From: Bradyrhizobium sp. Ec3.3
GTDB lineage: Bacteria; Pseudomonadota; Alphaproteobacteria; Rhizobiales; Xanthobacteraceae
NCBI RefSeq assembly: GCF_000472925.1
Contig: NZ_AXAS01000021.1
Location: forward strand, 62,001 to 126,000
Direction: 5' to 3'
Length of the DNA: 64,000 nt
Made by a program: the position numbers and the translations under genes. The notes under the pieces were generated by a model. It was not told the origin of the DNA and did not search any database. It saw only the letters and a program-made list of their open reading frames with translations. This document shows positions 33,727-42,594 of the stretch, in pieces. The stretch's first letter is position 1. The number at the start of each line of letters is the position of its first letter.

Positions 33727-34713
33727 TCAGTTCGATCCCGCCGCGGCCGCCGTGAAGCTGCGGTCGACGGCCTGGCTGACGTCGAGCTTCTTCGGCAGGA
33801 TGCCGTAGCGGGTGGCGCGGTCGGAGGCTTCCTGCACCTCCTTCACCACGTTCTCGTCAATCACGATCGGGCTGGTGCGCTGCGCGGTGTAGGCGCTGAG
33901 CAGTACGTCCTCCGGCAGTCTGGTCAGTTCGGCAGTGCTCTTCGCATAGTCGCCGAGATGATCGAGCGACCATAGCCGCGCCTTGCTGAGGCGCTGCAAG
34001 AAATCCTGCAAAGCGGCGCGCTTGCTGGCGATGGCGCTGTCGGAGGCGACGATGAAGGTGATGGTCGGCGTCAATCCTTCGCCGTCGGCGATCACGCGCG
34101 CCTTGTCCTTCAGTGTCGCGAACGAGACATACGGCTCCCACACCGCCCAGGCATCGATCGAGCCGGCGACGAGCGCGATCTTGGCGTCGACCGGGCCGAG
34201 CGGCGCGAACGTTGCGTCGTCGAGCTTGATCTGCGCCTTCTCAAGCGTCGCATCGATCAGGAACTGGCCCCAGCCGCCGCGGGTGCCGGCGAGGCGCTTG
34301 CCTTTGAGGTCGGCGGCCGACCTGATCGGTGAATCCTGCCGCACGAGGATGGCTTGCGTCTTCGCGTCCGATTTGGTGCCGCCGATCGCCGTGATCGGCG
34401 CGCCCGCGGCATAGACCGACAAGAAAGAGAGATCGCCGGTGTAGCCGACGTCGAGCGCGCCGGCGTTGAGCGCTTCGAGAATGGGCGCCGCCGCGGGGAA
34501 TTCCGACCATTCGATTTTATAGGGCAGGTCCTTGGCCAGGCCGGAGATGTCGAGCAGCGAACGGTTGCCGCCTTTCTGGTCGCCGACGCGCAGCACGATC
34601 GTGTCGGCCGCGAGCGATGCGGCAGCCGTCGATAGGGTAATGGCGGCGGCGATCAGTGATGCTGCAAGCCTGCGCGTGAGGGAGTGATCGTGGGAGTTGG
34701 AGTTGATGCTCAT
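33727..34713 (-). CDS. ssuA: Aliphatic-sulfonate ABC transporter substrate-binding protein
   Basis: A 328-residue SsuA-type periplasmic protein with a cleavable signal (LAASLIAAAITLSTAAASLA). The family starts the mature chain with VLRVGDQKGGNRSLLD; further matches are YKIEWSEFPAAAPILEALNAG, DLKGKRLAGTRGGWGQF and WAVWEPYVS. It has a clear paralogue at 40374 (shared YKIEW.EFPAAAP.LEAL.AGA). It points away from the importer genes that begin at 35198 and has no permease of its own, so it probably feeds the permease at 36279. Confidence 0.88.
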   Translation of the reverse strand: MSINSNSHDHSLTRRLAASLIAAAITLSTAAASLAADTIVLRVGDQKGGNRSLLDISGLAKDLPYKIEWSEFPAAAPILEALNAGALDVGYTGDLSFLSVYAAGAPITAIGGTKSDAKTQAILVRQDSPIRSAADLKGKRLAGTRGGWGQFLIDATLEKAQIKLDDATFAPLGPVDAKIALVAGSIDAWAVWEPYVSFATLKDKARVIADGEGLTPTITFIVASDSAIASKRAALQDFLQRLSKARLWSLDHLGDYAKSTAELTRLPEDVLLSAYTAQRTSPIVIDENVVKEVQEASDRATRYGILPKKLDVSQAVDRSFTAAAAGSN

Positions 34714-35197
34714 GTGATGCTTCTTGTTCTTTCTGGCTCACGTGGCGTGAGCGACGATGCAGTGGGGTGATCAAGTCTATGATCGGAGAGGCCGCAGTCA
34801 ATGAAACGGCCAACCGAATTGCGCGCGCTTGCCAGAAGGACGTTTCATTGAACGAACGTCCGCGAGAAGGCGATGTGTGCGATGCCCGATCTGCGCGAAG
34901 ATTGTGCAGGCGATGGAGTTGTCACGTGCTCCGCGAGCACGACGAGATCGTAACGAACTCGAAAAATCCTTTCGTCGTCGATGCGCGCGCTGGTGGAGAG
35001 AATGTCTGCGCTGCTCGCAACATTCGAAATTCCATTTCATTGACGATGCGGCCGACGCGCCGCATCATTTGCGCACCGCAATGAAGAGGCGAGGGATCTC
35101 GCCTCGAGAATATCCTTCTCTTAACGCAGCTCCGCACGGAACATGCGCAACGCGACGCGTTGCGTGGGCGGCGGAGCTTTGGGGCAATGAGGTGCAG
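34714..35197. other. Divergent regulatory region of the sulfonate locus
   Basis: About 484 bp between the two divergent binding-protein genes. No convincing gene. It contains a 24-bp inverted repeat (34838-34861) and TTTCATTGA occurring twice (34843-34851 and 35035-35043), candidates for regulator binding. Confidence 0.5.
34838..34861. promoter_or_regulatory. Inverted repeat GGACGTT-N10-AACGTCC
   Basis: Perfect 7-bp arms separated by 10 bp, in the divergent promoter region of the organosulfur cluster. The arrangement suits a dimeric LysR- or TetR-type regulator. No regulator gene lies next to it, so assignment is open. Confidence 0.4.
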
Positions 35198-36301
35198 ATG
35201 AGCAATAACGAGGGCAAGCGCGGCAGTTCGGGTTTCGATCGGCGCCATCTGCTCCAGGCGGGCCTGGCGGCAGCGTTCGCCGCGCCGCTCGGCGCACTCG
35301 GTGCGCAGGCCTTTGCACCGCGCGCGATCGCGCCGGCGATCGATTTCTCGCAGTTTCCGCTGTGCCAGACAGCTTCTGATGCGCCCGCGCTCACGGGCGC
35401 GCCGCGCAAGCTGAAACTGTCGTGGAACGCGGGCGCCGTCTGCCTCGCGCCGGTCCCCCTGGGCATCGAGCACGGCTTCTTCCAGAAGCAGAATCTCGAT
35501 GTCGAGCTCGTCAACTATTCCGGCTCGACCGATCAGCTCCTGGAGGCGATCGCGACGGGCAAGAGCGACGCGGGTCTTGGCATGGCGCTGCGTTGGTTGA
35601 AGCCGCTGGAGCAGGGTTTTGACGTCAAGATCGCGGCCGGTACCCATGGCGGCTGCATGCGCGTGCTGTCGCGCGCGGATTCCGGCGTTAACAAGCTTGC
35701 GGATCTCAAGGGCAAGATCGTCGCCGTGGGCGATCTCGGCGGCCCCGACAAGAATTTCTTCTCGATCCAGCTCGCAAAGCTCGGCATCGATCCGCTCAAG
35801 GACGTCGACTGGCGCGCTTATCCCGGCAACCTGCTGGATGTCGCGGTCCAGAAGGGTGAGGTGCAGGCTTTCCTGTCGTCCGATCCGCTCGCCTATCTCT
35901 GGCTGAAGGACAGTCAGTACAAGGAGGTTGCCTCCAATCTCGACGGTGAATATCGCGACAAGAGCTGCTGCATCCTTGGCCTGCGCGGCAGCCTGGTGCG
36001 CGACGAGCCGCAGGTCGCGCGTGCCATCACGCAGGCGCTGCTGGATGCTGCGATGTTCTCGTCGCAGAACCCGGAAAGGGCGGCAAAGTCGTTCCAGCCC
36101 TACGCGCCGAAGGCGGCGACGCTTGCCGACCTCGAAGGCATGGTGCGCTACCATACCCATCATCATCATCCGGTCGGCGAGGTGCTGAAGCGCGAGCTCA
36201 AGGCCTATGCGGACGATTTGAAGAGTGTCTCGGTGTTCAAGCCGAGCACGGATACCGCCAAATTCGCGGAGCGCATCTATGTCGACGTATTCGCTGTCTG
36301 A
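35198..36301 (+). CDS. ABC transporter substrate-binding protein (NrtA/TauA/SsuA type), Tat-exported
   Basis: A 367-residue binding protein with a twin-arginine signal (FDRRHLLQAGLAAAFAAPLG). The fold is the NMT1/THI5-like type 2 binding domain: KLKLSWNAGAVCLAPVPLG, IEHGFFQKQNLDVELV, ATGKSDAGLGMALRW, LKGKIVAVGDLGGPDKN. A histidine cluster (THHHHPVGE) sits near the C-terminus. ATG 35198 is preferred over the longer frame. It overlaps the permease gene by 23 bp and is the binding protein actually encoded in the transporter operon. Sulfonate or a related organosulfur ligand is inferred from neighbours. Confidence 0.85.
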   Translation: MSNNEGKRGSSGFDRRHLLQAGLAAAFAAPLGALGAQAFAPRAIAPAIDFSQFPLCQTASDAPALTGAPRKLKLSWNAGAVCLAPVPLGIEHGFFQKQNLDVELVNYSGSTDQLLEAIATGKSDAGLGMALRWLKPLEQGFDVKIAAGTHGGCMRVLSRADSGVNKLADLKGKIVAVGDLGGPDKNFFSIQLAKLGIDPLKDVDWRAYPGNLLDVAVQKGEVQAFLSSDPLAYLWLKDSQYKEVASNLDGEYRDKSCCILGLRGSLVRDEPQVARAITQALLDAAMFSSQNPERAAKSFQPYAPKAATLADLEGMVRYHTHHHHPVGEVLKRELKAYADDLKSVSVFKPSTDTAKFAERIYVDVFAV

Positions 36302-37292
36302 CGGCCTGCCGTCGGCCGCGCCGCGCGAGCTTGCGCTTGCCGGCTGGCTGAAGGAGTCCGGGTCGGGTGTTGCGGCGAGCCTCGCCTGGATCGCGTTCGG
36401 CTCGTCCTGCCTGCTCTGGGACGACGTCGGCGATTGGTCGCGGACCCACTCGCTCGGGATCGCCGCCTTCATCATCGCGGCCTTCGCGCTATTCGGGACG
36501 GTCGGTGCCGATTATCTCGGTTCGGCCGGACGCGCATTGCGCAACCGCGCGCCCTGGCTGCTGGCGCTCGGCCTGATCCTGACGTTGTGGGAGGTCGCGA
36601 CTGCAAAATTCGCCTGGCTGCCGCTGCCGTTTTTCCCGCCGCCGCAGGCGATCGTAGAGGTCTATACCGACGATCTGCCAAAGCTGCTCGACAGCGTCTT
36701 TGCCTCGATCCGGCTCCTGCTCGGCGGCTATCTCATTGGGGCGGCCATCGGCTTCCTCACCGGCGTTTCAATCGGCTGGTCGCGCGCGGTCGGATATTGG
36801 GTGCATCCGGTGCTGCGCTTCATTGGTCCAGTGCCCGCGACGGCCTGGTTGCCGATTGCCTTCTTCACCTTCCCGTCGAGCTGGAGCGCCTCGACCTTCC
36901 TGATTGCGCTTGCGACCGGTTTTCCCGTCACCGTGCTGACATGGTCGGGCGTCGCGAGCGTCGGCAGCGCCTATTACGACGTCGCGCGCACGTTAGGTGC
37001 AAAGCCGTCCTTCCTGGTGCTGAAGGTCGCGATCCCTGCAGCACTGCCGCACGTCTTTGTCGGCCTGTTCATGGGGCTCGGCGCGTCCTTTGCCGTACTT
37101 GTCATCGCCGAGATGATCGGCGTCAAGGCAGGGCTCGGCTGGTACCTGCAATGGGCGCAGGGCTGGGCGGCCTACGCCAACATGTATGCGGCGCTGATCG
37201 TGATGTCGCTTCTCTGCTCCAGTGCAATCACGCTGTTGTTTGCGATCCGCGATCGCCTCCTGGTCTGGCAGAAGGGGACCGTCAAATGGTAG
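36279..37292 (+). CDS. ssuC: ABC transporter permease (SsuC/TauC type)
   Basis: A 337-residue inner-membrane permease of the BPD_transp_1 family. ATG 36279 lies inside the end of the previous gene; an earlier in-frame start would overlap more. Membrane helices include AAFIIAAFALFGTVGA and LLALGLILTLWEVAT; the core AIGFLTGVSIGWSRAVGY and the EAA loop region (DVARTLGAKPSFLVLKVAIP) couple to the ATPase. The N-terminal 70 residues add an extra helix compared with short SsuC proteins. Stop overlaps the start of the ATPase gene. Confidence 0.9.
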   Translation: MSTYSLSDGLPSAAPRELALAGWLKESGSGVAASLAWIAFGSSCLLWDDVGDWSRTHSLGIAAFIIAAFALFGTVGADYLGSAGRALRNRAPWLLALGLILTLWEVATAKFAWLPLPFFPPPQAIVEVYTDDLPKLLDSVFASIRLLLGGYLIGAAIGFLTGVSIGWSRAVGYWVHPVLRFIGPVPATAWLPIAFFTFPSSWSASTFLIALATGFPVTVLTWSGVASVGSAYYDVARTLGAKPSFLVLKVAIPAALPHVFVGLFMGLGASFAVLVIAEMIGVKAGLGWYLQWAQGWAAYANMYAALIVMSLLCSSAITLLFAIRDRLLVWQKGTVKW

Positions 37293-38077
37293 CGACTGCC
37301 GAGGTCATCGCTTATCCCGCCGCCGGTGCCGCGCTCGACATCGAGCAGGTCAGCCACGCCTTCGACATCGAGGGCACCGAGCTTCCGGTGCTCAGCGACG
37401 TCAGCATCGCCGTCGAACCCGGTGAGTTCGTCGCGCTGCTCGGTCCGTCCGGCTGCGGCAAGTCCACGCTGCTGCGGCTGGTCGCGGGCCTGGAGAAGCC
37501 GCAAGCGGGCGCCCTGCGCGAGGACGAGAGCCGTATCACGCACCCGCATCCCTCGCGCGTGGTGGTGTTCCAGGATCCAACGCTGTTTCCCTGGCGGACG
37601 GTCTGGGACAACGTTGCGCTCGGCCTTGAGGCCCAGGGCATCCTGAAAAGCCAGCGTCCGCGCGTCGACGCCGCGCTCGATCTCGTCGGGCTGTCGGCGT
37701 TCCGCAACGCCTATCCGCACCAGCTCTCCGGCGGCATGGCGCAGCGCGTTGCGCTGGCGCGTGCGCTCGTCAACGATCCAAAAATCCTGATCCTCGACGA
37801 GCCGCTCGGCAAGCTCGATTCGCTCACGCGCATCACGATGCAAGCCGAGCTTGTCTCGCTGTGGCAACGCAAAGGCTTTACGACGCTGCTGGTGACCCAC
37901 GACGCCGAGGAGGCGCTGGTGCTGGCCAATCGCGTCATCGTGTTCAGCGAGCGCCCGGCGCGCGTCAAGGCCGACATACGCGTCGACCGACCCTATCCGC
38001 GCCACCGCGGCGATCCCTATCTCGCGGATCTGCGCCGCCAAATCCTCGGCTTGTTGGGGCTCGACGCCACATGGTGA
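37286..38077 (+). CDS. ssuB: ABC transporter ATP-binding protein (SsuB/TauB type)
   Basis: A 263-residue ATPase powering the importer. Walker A GPSGCGKST, Q-loop VVFQDPTLFPW, signature LSGGMAQRVALARAL and Walker B LILDEPLGKLD are intact. Start ATG 37286 overlaps the permease stop; the end overlaps the next gene by 7 bp. Family pattern is that of nitrate/sulfonate/taurine importers. Confidence 0.93.
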   Translation: MVATAEVIAYPAAGAALDIEQVSHAFDIEGTELPVLSDVSIAVEPGEFVALLGPSGCGKSTLLRLVAGLEKPQAGALREDESRITHPHPSRVVVFQDPTLFPWRTVWDNVALGLEAQGILKSQRPRVDAALDLVGLSAFRNAYPHQLSGGMAQRVALARALVNDPKILILDEPLGKLDSLTRITMQAELVSLWQRKGFTTLLVTHDAEEALVLANRVIVFSERPARVKADIRVDRPYPRHRGDPYLADLRRQILGLLGLDATW

Positions 38078-39255
38078 CATCACAGGGCAACTCGGCGGCG
38101 AGAAGCCGCACCGCACAAAGCGAGCCGGACTACATCGAGCGTGCGCAGGGCCTCGCCGCGGTCTTCGCCGAGCGTGCCGCCGAGCACGATCGCGCGGCCA
38201 GCTTTCCCTTCGAGAACTTCAAGGAGCTGTCGGAAGCAGGCCTGTTGTCCCTGACAGTGCCCGCCGCGCTTGGTGGCGCTGGTGCGGGCGTGCGCTACGC
38301 GACGCGGATCATCGGCATCATCGCCAAGGCTGATCCGTCCACCGCGCTCGTGCTCTCGATGCACTACATCAATCATCTGGTGATGGCACGAAGCCCGACC
38401 TGGTCCGCCCGCTTGTCGCGCAAGCTTGCGCGCGAGGCGGTCGAGAGCCTGGCGCTGGTCAATGCGCTGCGTGTCGAGCCGGAACTCGGCTCGCCCGCGC
38501 GTGGTGGCCTGCCTGCAACGGTCGCGCGGCGGACTGAGACCGGCTGGCGCCTATCAGGTCACAAGATCTATTCGACCGGTGTGCCGATCCTGAAATGGTA
38601 CCTGGTCTGGGCGAGGACCGACGAGGCGGAACCACGCGTTGGGCAGTTCCTGGTGCCGGCAGGCCTGCCGGGCACACGCATTGTCGAGACCTGGGATCAT
38701 CATGGTCTCCGCGCGAGCGGTAGCCACGACGTCATATTCGACGACGTCGTATTCCCACTCGACTACGAGGTCGATGTCCGCAAACCAGCGGAGTGGCGCG
38801 GGCTCGATGCCACGCAGGCGACAACCCATACCGTCTTCATCGCCGCGATCTATGACGCTATCGCGCGCGCCGCGCGCGACTGGCTGATCGATTTCCTGAA
38901 GACGCGTGTGCCCTCCAGCCTCGGTGCGCCGCTTGCGACGCTTCCCCGCGCCCAGGAGGTTCTCGGCGCCATCGAGGCACGGCTTGCCGTCAATGCCCGG
39001 CTGATCGGTTCGTTCGCCGGCGACTTCGATGACGGTGTCGCGCTGTCGGCTGCCGAATCCAACGCGATCAAGCTCACCGTGACCAACAACTCGGTCGCCG
39101 TGGTCGAGGACGCGCTGTCGCTCACCGGCAATCATGGGCTTAGCCGCAGCAATCCGCTGGAGCGGCACTACCGCGACGTGCTGTGCGGTCGCGTGCACAC
39201 ACCGCAGGACGATTCGACGCGCATTGGCCTTGGCCGCACTGCGCTGGGACTTTGA
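38071..39255 (+). CDS. Acyl-CoA-dehydrogenase-fold flavoprotein, SfnB/DszC-like
   Basis: A 394-residue flavin enzyme of the acyl-CoA dehydrogenase fold. Visible are the N-terminal helical region (FENFKELSEAGLLSLTVP, GGAGAGVRYATRII), the middle beta domain (WRLSGHKIYSTGVPILKWY) and the C-terminal SLTGNHGLSRSNPLERHYRD. In sulfur-scavenging clusters such proteins (SfnB, DszC) act as FMNH2-dependent monooxygenases on sulfones, sulfides or sulfonates. Its coupled position between the SsuB-type ATPase and the SsuD-like enzyme supports that role. True fatty-acyl-CoA oxidation is less likely. Confidence 0.85.
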   Translation: MVTSQGNSAARSRTAQSEPDYIERAQGLAAVFAERAAEHDRAASFPFENFKELSEAGLLSLTVPAALGGAGAGVRYATRIIGIIAKADPSTALVLSMHYINHLVMARSPTWSARLSRKLAREAVESLALVNALRVEPELGSPARGGLPATVARRTETGWRLSGHKIYSTGVPILKWYLVWARTDEAEPRVGQFLVPAGLPGTRIVETWDHHGLRASGSHDVIFDDVVFPLDYEVDVRKPAEWRGLDATQATTHTVFIAAIYDAIARAARDWLIDFLKTRVPSSLGAPLATLPRAQEVLGAIEARLAVNARLIGSFAGDFDDGVALSAAESNAIKLTVTNNSVAVVEDALSLTGNHGLSRSNPLERHYRDVLCGRVHTPQDDSTRIGLGRTALGL

Positions 39256-39276
39256 AAATCATAGAGGAGACGATCA

Positions 39277-40377
39277 ATGTCGATCGAGTTCATCGGCTTC
39301 ATCAGCAACAACAATTCGTCCGAGACCATCGTCCGTGAGGGGCCGGTCCTGAACCCCACCCATATCGAGGCGGTCGCCAAGGCGCATGAAAACGCCGGTT
39401 TCGATCGCGCGCTGCTCGCGTTCCATTCGACGAGCCCGGACGCTCTTCAGGTAGCTCAGCACGTGCTGAATGTCACGGACCGCCTCAACGTGCTGATCGC
39501 GCAGCGTCCCGGGTTCACCGCACCGACGCTGCTGGCACGGCAGTTCGCGGCGCTCGATCAGTTCTCGCGCGGCCGCGTCGCGCTGCACGTCATCACCGGC
39601 GGCAATGCGACCGAGCTTCGGCAGGACGGCAACACGCTCGACGACAAGGACGAGCGTTACGCCCGCACGTCCGAATTCCTCGACATCGTCAGGCTGGAAT
39701 GGACCAGCGACAAGCCATTCACCTACAAGGGCAAGTACTACCAGGTCGAGAACGGCTTTTCGCAGGTGAAGCCCTTCCACCCCGAGGGCATTCGCATCTA
39801 TTTCGGCGGCGCATCGGATGCAGCGATCGACGTCGCCGGCAAGCACGCCGACACCTTCGCCCTCTGGGGCGAGTCCTACGCTCAGGTGCGCGACGTCACC
39901 TCGCGCGTGCATAACGCAGCGGTCAGGCAGGGGCGGTCGACGCCGCGCTTCAGCCTCTCGGTCCGGCCGATCATCGCGCCGACCGAGAAGCAGGCCTGGG
40001 AAAAGGCCGAAGCGATTTTGGCGCGCGCCGCAGCGCTTCAGGACAAGACCGGCTACCGCAAGCCGGCCGACGGCCATGCCACCGCCGGCGCGCGCCGCCT
40101 GCTCGCGCTCGCAGACCAGGGCAGCCGCATCGACAAGCGCCTGTGGACCGAGATCGCAAAGCTGACGGGCGCCAACAGCAACACGACCGCGCTGGTCGGC
40201 ACGCCCGAGCAGGTCGCCGAAGCCTTCGGCGACTACTACGACCTCGGCATCTCGCACTTCCTGATCCGCGGCTTCGATCCGCTGATCGACGCCATCGAAT
40301 ATGGCCGCGAGCTGATCCCGCTGACGCGCGAGCTGATTGCCAAGCGCCAGGTCGCTCGCGGTGAGGCCGCCGAATGA
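39277..40377 (+). CDS. ssuD: FMNH2-dependent alkanesulfonate monooxygenase (LLM family)
   Basis: A 366-residue luciferase-like monooxygenase releasing sulfite from alkanesulfonates. Family blocks are IEFIGFISNNNSSET, LIAQRPGFTAPTLLARQFA, GRVALHVITGGNATELRQDG and FTYKGKYYQVENGFS. It needs reduced flavin, yet no SsuE reductase is visible in the window. RBS AGAGGAG precedes the ATG. The next gene starts at 40374 with a 4-bp overlap. Confidence 0.9.
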   Translation: MSIEFIGFISNNNSSETIVREGPVLNPTHIEAVAKAHENAGFDRALLAFHSTSPDALQVAQHVLNVTDRLNVLIAQRPGFTAPTLLARQFAALDQFSRGRVALHVITGGNATELRQDGNTLDDKDERYARTSEFLDIVRLEWTSDKPFTYKGKYYQVENGFSQVKPFHPEGIRIYFGGASDAAIDVAGKHADTFALWGESYAQVRDVTSRVHNAAVRQGRSTPRFSLSVRPIIAPTEKQAWEKAEAILARAAALQDKTGYRKPADGHATAGARRLLALADQGSRIDKRLWTEIAKLTGANSNTTALVGTPEQVAEAFGDYYDLGISHFLIRGFDPLIDAIEYGRELIPLTRELIAKRQVARGEAAE

Positions 40378-41312
40378 TCAGGCTGATGCTCGCCGGCGCG
40401 CTGCTGTTCGGTTCGTTTGACCTCGCAGGGGCGCAGACAACCCTGCGCGTCGGTGATCAGAAGGGCAATGCACGCGCCGTGATGGAGGCGGCCGGGCAGC
40501 TCAACGACGTACCCTACAAGATCGAGTGGAAGGAATTTCCGGCAGCCGCGCCGCTGCTCGAGGCGCTCAGCGCCGGCGCGATCGAAACCGGCCTCGTGGG
40601 CGACGCGCCCTTCACCTTCGCCGCCGCCTCCGGCGTGCCGGTGAAGGCGATCGCCGCGATCCGCCAGACCGGCGAAAGTCTCGCGATCCTCGTGCCGGAG
40701 AACTCGCCGATCAAGAGCTTTGACGATCTGCGCGGCAAGAAGATCGCAACCGGCCGCGGCTCCATCGGCCATCAGCTCATTCTGGCGGCTTTGGAGAAGA
40801 ACGGCTGGAGCGCGACCGACGTGCAGATCACCTTCCTCGCGCCCTCCGACGCCAAGATCGCCTATACGCAAGGCTCGGTCGACGCGTGGTCGACCTGGGA
40901 GCCCTATATCAGCCAGGAGCAGGTGCTGTTCAAGTCGCGCCGCATCATCACCTCCGAAGGCCTGACGCCGGGTCTCAGCTTCCAGGTGGCGCGGCCCGAG
41001 GCGATCCGCGACAAGCGCGCCGAGTTGACCGATTTCGTCCGGCGCCTCACCGCCGCGCGCGTCTGGTCGATCAACAATGTGAACAGCTATGCCGAGACCT
41101 GGGGCAAGCTGATGAACATCCCGGCCGCGGTGCCGCTCAACTGGCTCTCACGCGCAAAAATGCGCATCGCGCCGATCGACGACAGCGTGATCACGGACGA
41201 GCAGGCTACGATCGATCTCTATTTCCGCTGGGGTCTCATCAAGCAGAAGCTCGACGCCGTGGACATCGTCGATCGCTCCTTCTCGGGCGGGATCGCAAAA
41301 GCGGGATTGTAG
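40374..41312 (+). CDS. ssuA: Second aliphatic-sulfonate ABC substrate-binding protein
   Basis: A 312-residue paralogue of the protein at 33727, with a signal peptide (MLAGALLFGSFDLAGA). Shared motifs are LRVGDQKGNARAVMEA, YKIEWKEFPAAAPLLEALSA and VDAWSTWEPYIS. It closes the organosulfur operon and overlaps ssuD by 4 bp. With the proteins at 33727 and 35198 it gives the single permease/ATPase pair three possible ligand receptors. Confidence 0.9.
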   Translation: MIRLMLAGALLFGSFDLAGAQTTLRVGDQKGNARAVMEAAGQLNDVPYKIEWKEFPAAAPLLEALSAGAIETGLVGDAPFTFAAASGVPVKAIAAIRQTGESLAILVPENSPIKSFDDLRGKKIATGRGSIGHQLILAALEKNGWSATDVQITFLAPSDAKIAYTQGSVDAWSTWEPYISQEQVLFKSRRIITSEGLTPGLSFQVARPEAIRDKRAELTDFVRRLTAARVWSINNVNSYAETWGKLMNIPAAVPLNWLSRAKMRIAPIDDSVITDEQATIDLYFRWGLIKQKLDAVDIVDRSFSGGIAKAGL

Positions 41313-41320
41313 GCTGTTGC

Positions 41321-41455
41321 TCGTGTCCCGGACGCGGTGCAGCGCGCAGCGCTGCGCCGCAGAGCCGGGACCTACGCCGCATAGAGCGCTCTCGGCAACA
41401 TGGGCCCCGGCTTAGCAGCGCACCACTGCGTGATGCGCTGCATCCGGGGCACGAG
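41321..41455. repeat. Imperfect inverted-repeat intergenic element
   Basis: The left arm TCGTGTCCCGGACGCGGTGC and right arm GCGCTGCATCCGGGGCACGA are inverted copies about 90 bp apart, with smaller hairpins between. This resembles intergenic palindromes repeated in Bradyrhizobium genomes, from memory and unverified. The rest of the 327-bp gap (41313-41639) holds no gene. Confidence 0.6.
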
Positions 41456-41639
41456 ACCTCACAAATACTCAAGCATTCGTGAGATGAGAACGAGGTTTCC
41501 CTCTCGGCCGCCATTGTCGAAATATTCCTCCTGCGTTCTCCATTCCCGGTAACAGCCGCATTGCTATTTGCACCGTGCCTCTTGCCGCACGCTACCTCCC
41601 GTCAAAAATCAACCAGACGACCACATCGGGAGACCGGCC

Positions 41640-42485
41640 ATGGGCCTGCAACAAACAAAAATCGAATCGCTTCCCTTCGTCACAGCCGAGCTCAACTATC
41701 TCGCATCCACGTCGGGCAAACCGCGCACCTACGCGTTTGATCCGCCGCCGGGCGAGCCAAAGACCACCTCATTGCCCGAGCCGCACCAGGTCCCGATGTT
41801 CGACGGGCGTCTGATCGCGGAAAACTTCTCGCTCGACCGCGAAGGCTTTGCGCTGGTGCGCCATCCGACGCGCGTGAGGGATTTTTACAACGACGAGGAG
41901 GTGAGGGCGGTCTACTACCCCGCCGTCGAAGCTTTTCTCCGCGCAACGTTGAAGGCCGAGCGCGTCGTCATCTTCGATCACACCGTGCGCAGGCGCGTCG
42001 ATGGCGCGGCCGACATCCGCGGCGCAGGTCCGCGCCAGCCCGCAACGCGCGTGCATGTCGACCAGACCGTTGCCTCGGGCGCCAACCGCGTCCGCGAGCA
42101 TTTGCCTGATGAGGCCGAGGAGCTTCTCAAGGGTCGTGTGCAAGTCATCAATCTCTGGCGACCGATCCGCGGTCCCTTGCGCGATTCTCCGCTCGCAATG
42201 GCCGACGGTACGACGGTTGCGCCCGGCGATCTCGTCGCCTCCGACCTGATCTATCCCAACCGCCGCGGCGAGACCTATTCGGTGAAGTACAATCCGAACC
42301 ATCGCTGGTTCTATTTCCCGGAGATGACACCGGACGAAGCGCTGCTGCTGAAGTGCTATGATTCCGCAACCGACGGCCGCACCCGCTTCGGGCCGCATAC
42401 CGCCTTTGTCGATCCGACCACGCCGGCCGATGCACCCCCACGCGAAAGCATCGAACTGCGGACACTGGTGTTTCACAAACCGTAA
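41640..42485 (+). CDS. CmcJ/NvfI-family oxygenase
   Basis: A 281-residue protein of the CmcJ/NvfI/AsaB family, known from cephamycin hydroxylation partners and fungal terpenoid oxygenases. A likely 2-oxoglutarate/Fe(II) site is visible: HVDQT supplies His and Asp, and PHTAFVDP a distal His, with Arg in IELRTLVF. N-terminal ELNYLASTSGKPRTYAFDPP is also typical. ATG 41640 is used. It stands alone between a repeat and a hairpin; the substrate is unknown. Confidence 0.85.
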   Translation: MGLQQTKIESLPFVTAELNYLASTSGKPRTYAFDPPPGEPKTTSLPEPHQVPMFDGRLIAENFSLDREGFALVRHPTRVRDFYNDEEVRAVYYPAVEAFLRATLKAERVVIFDHTVRRRVDGAADIRGAGPRQPATRVHVDQTVASGANRVREHLPDEAEELLKGRVQVINLWRPIRGPLRDSPLAMADGTTVAPGDLVASDLIYPNRRGETYSVKYNPNHRWFYFPEMTPDEALLLKCYDSATDGRTRFGPHTAFVDPTTPADAPPRESIELRTLVFHKP

Positions 42486-42499
42486 CAATGTGTGATGGC

Positions 42500-42522
42500 A
42501 GTGCCGGGCCAGGCCCGGCACT
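42500..42522. terminator. Perfect GC-rich hairpin
   Basis: AGTGCCGGGCC-A-GGCCCGGCACT, 11-bp arms with a single central base (10-bp stem in practice), 15 bp after the CmcJ-family gene. There is no T-tract, so it is a terminator-like or transcript-stabilising hairpin. Confidence 0.55.
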
Positions 42523-42594
42523 AGCTTCAGGAACTTTGTCGACGAGCTCGCGTTGTTGGCGCCGGAGGCGGGGTCACCTTAGGTGGGGGACGCC

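Noticed and set aside
36152..36175. Histidine run near the end of the binding protein at 35198 as a possible tag artefact
   Set aside because: It is within conserved-looking sequence and followed by normal codons; metal binding or chance is more likely.
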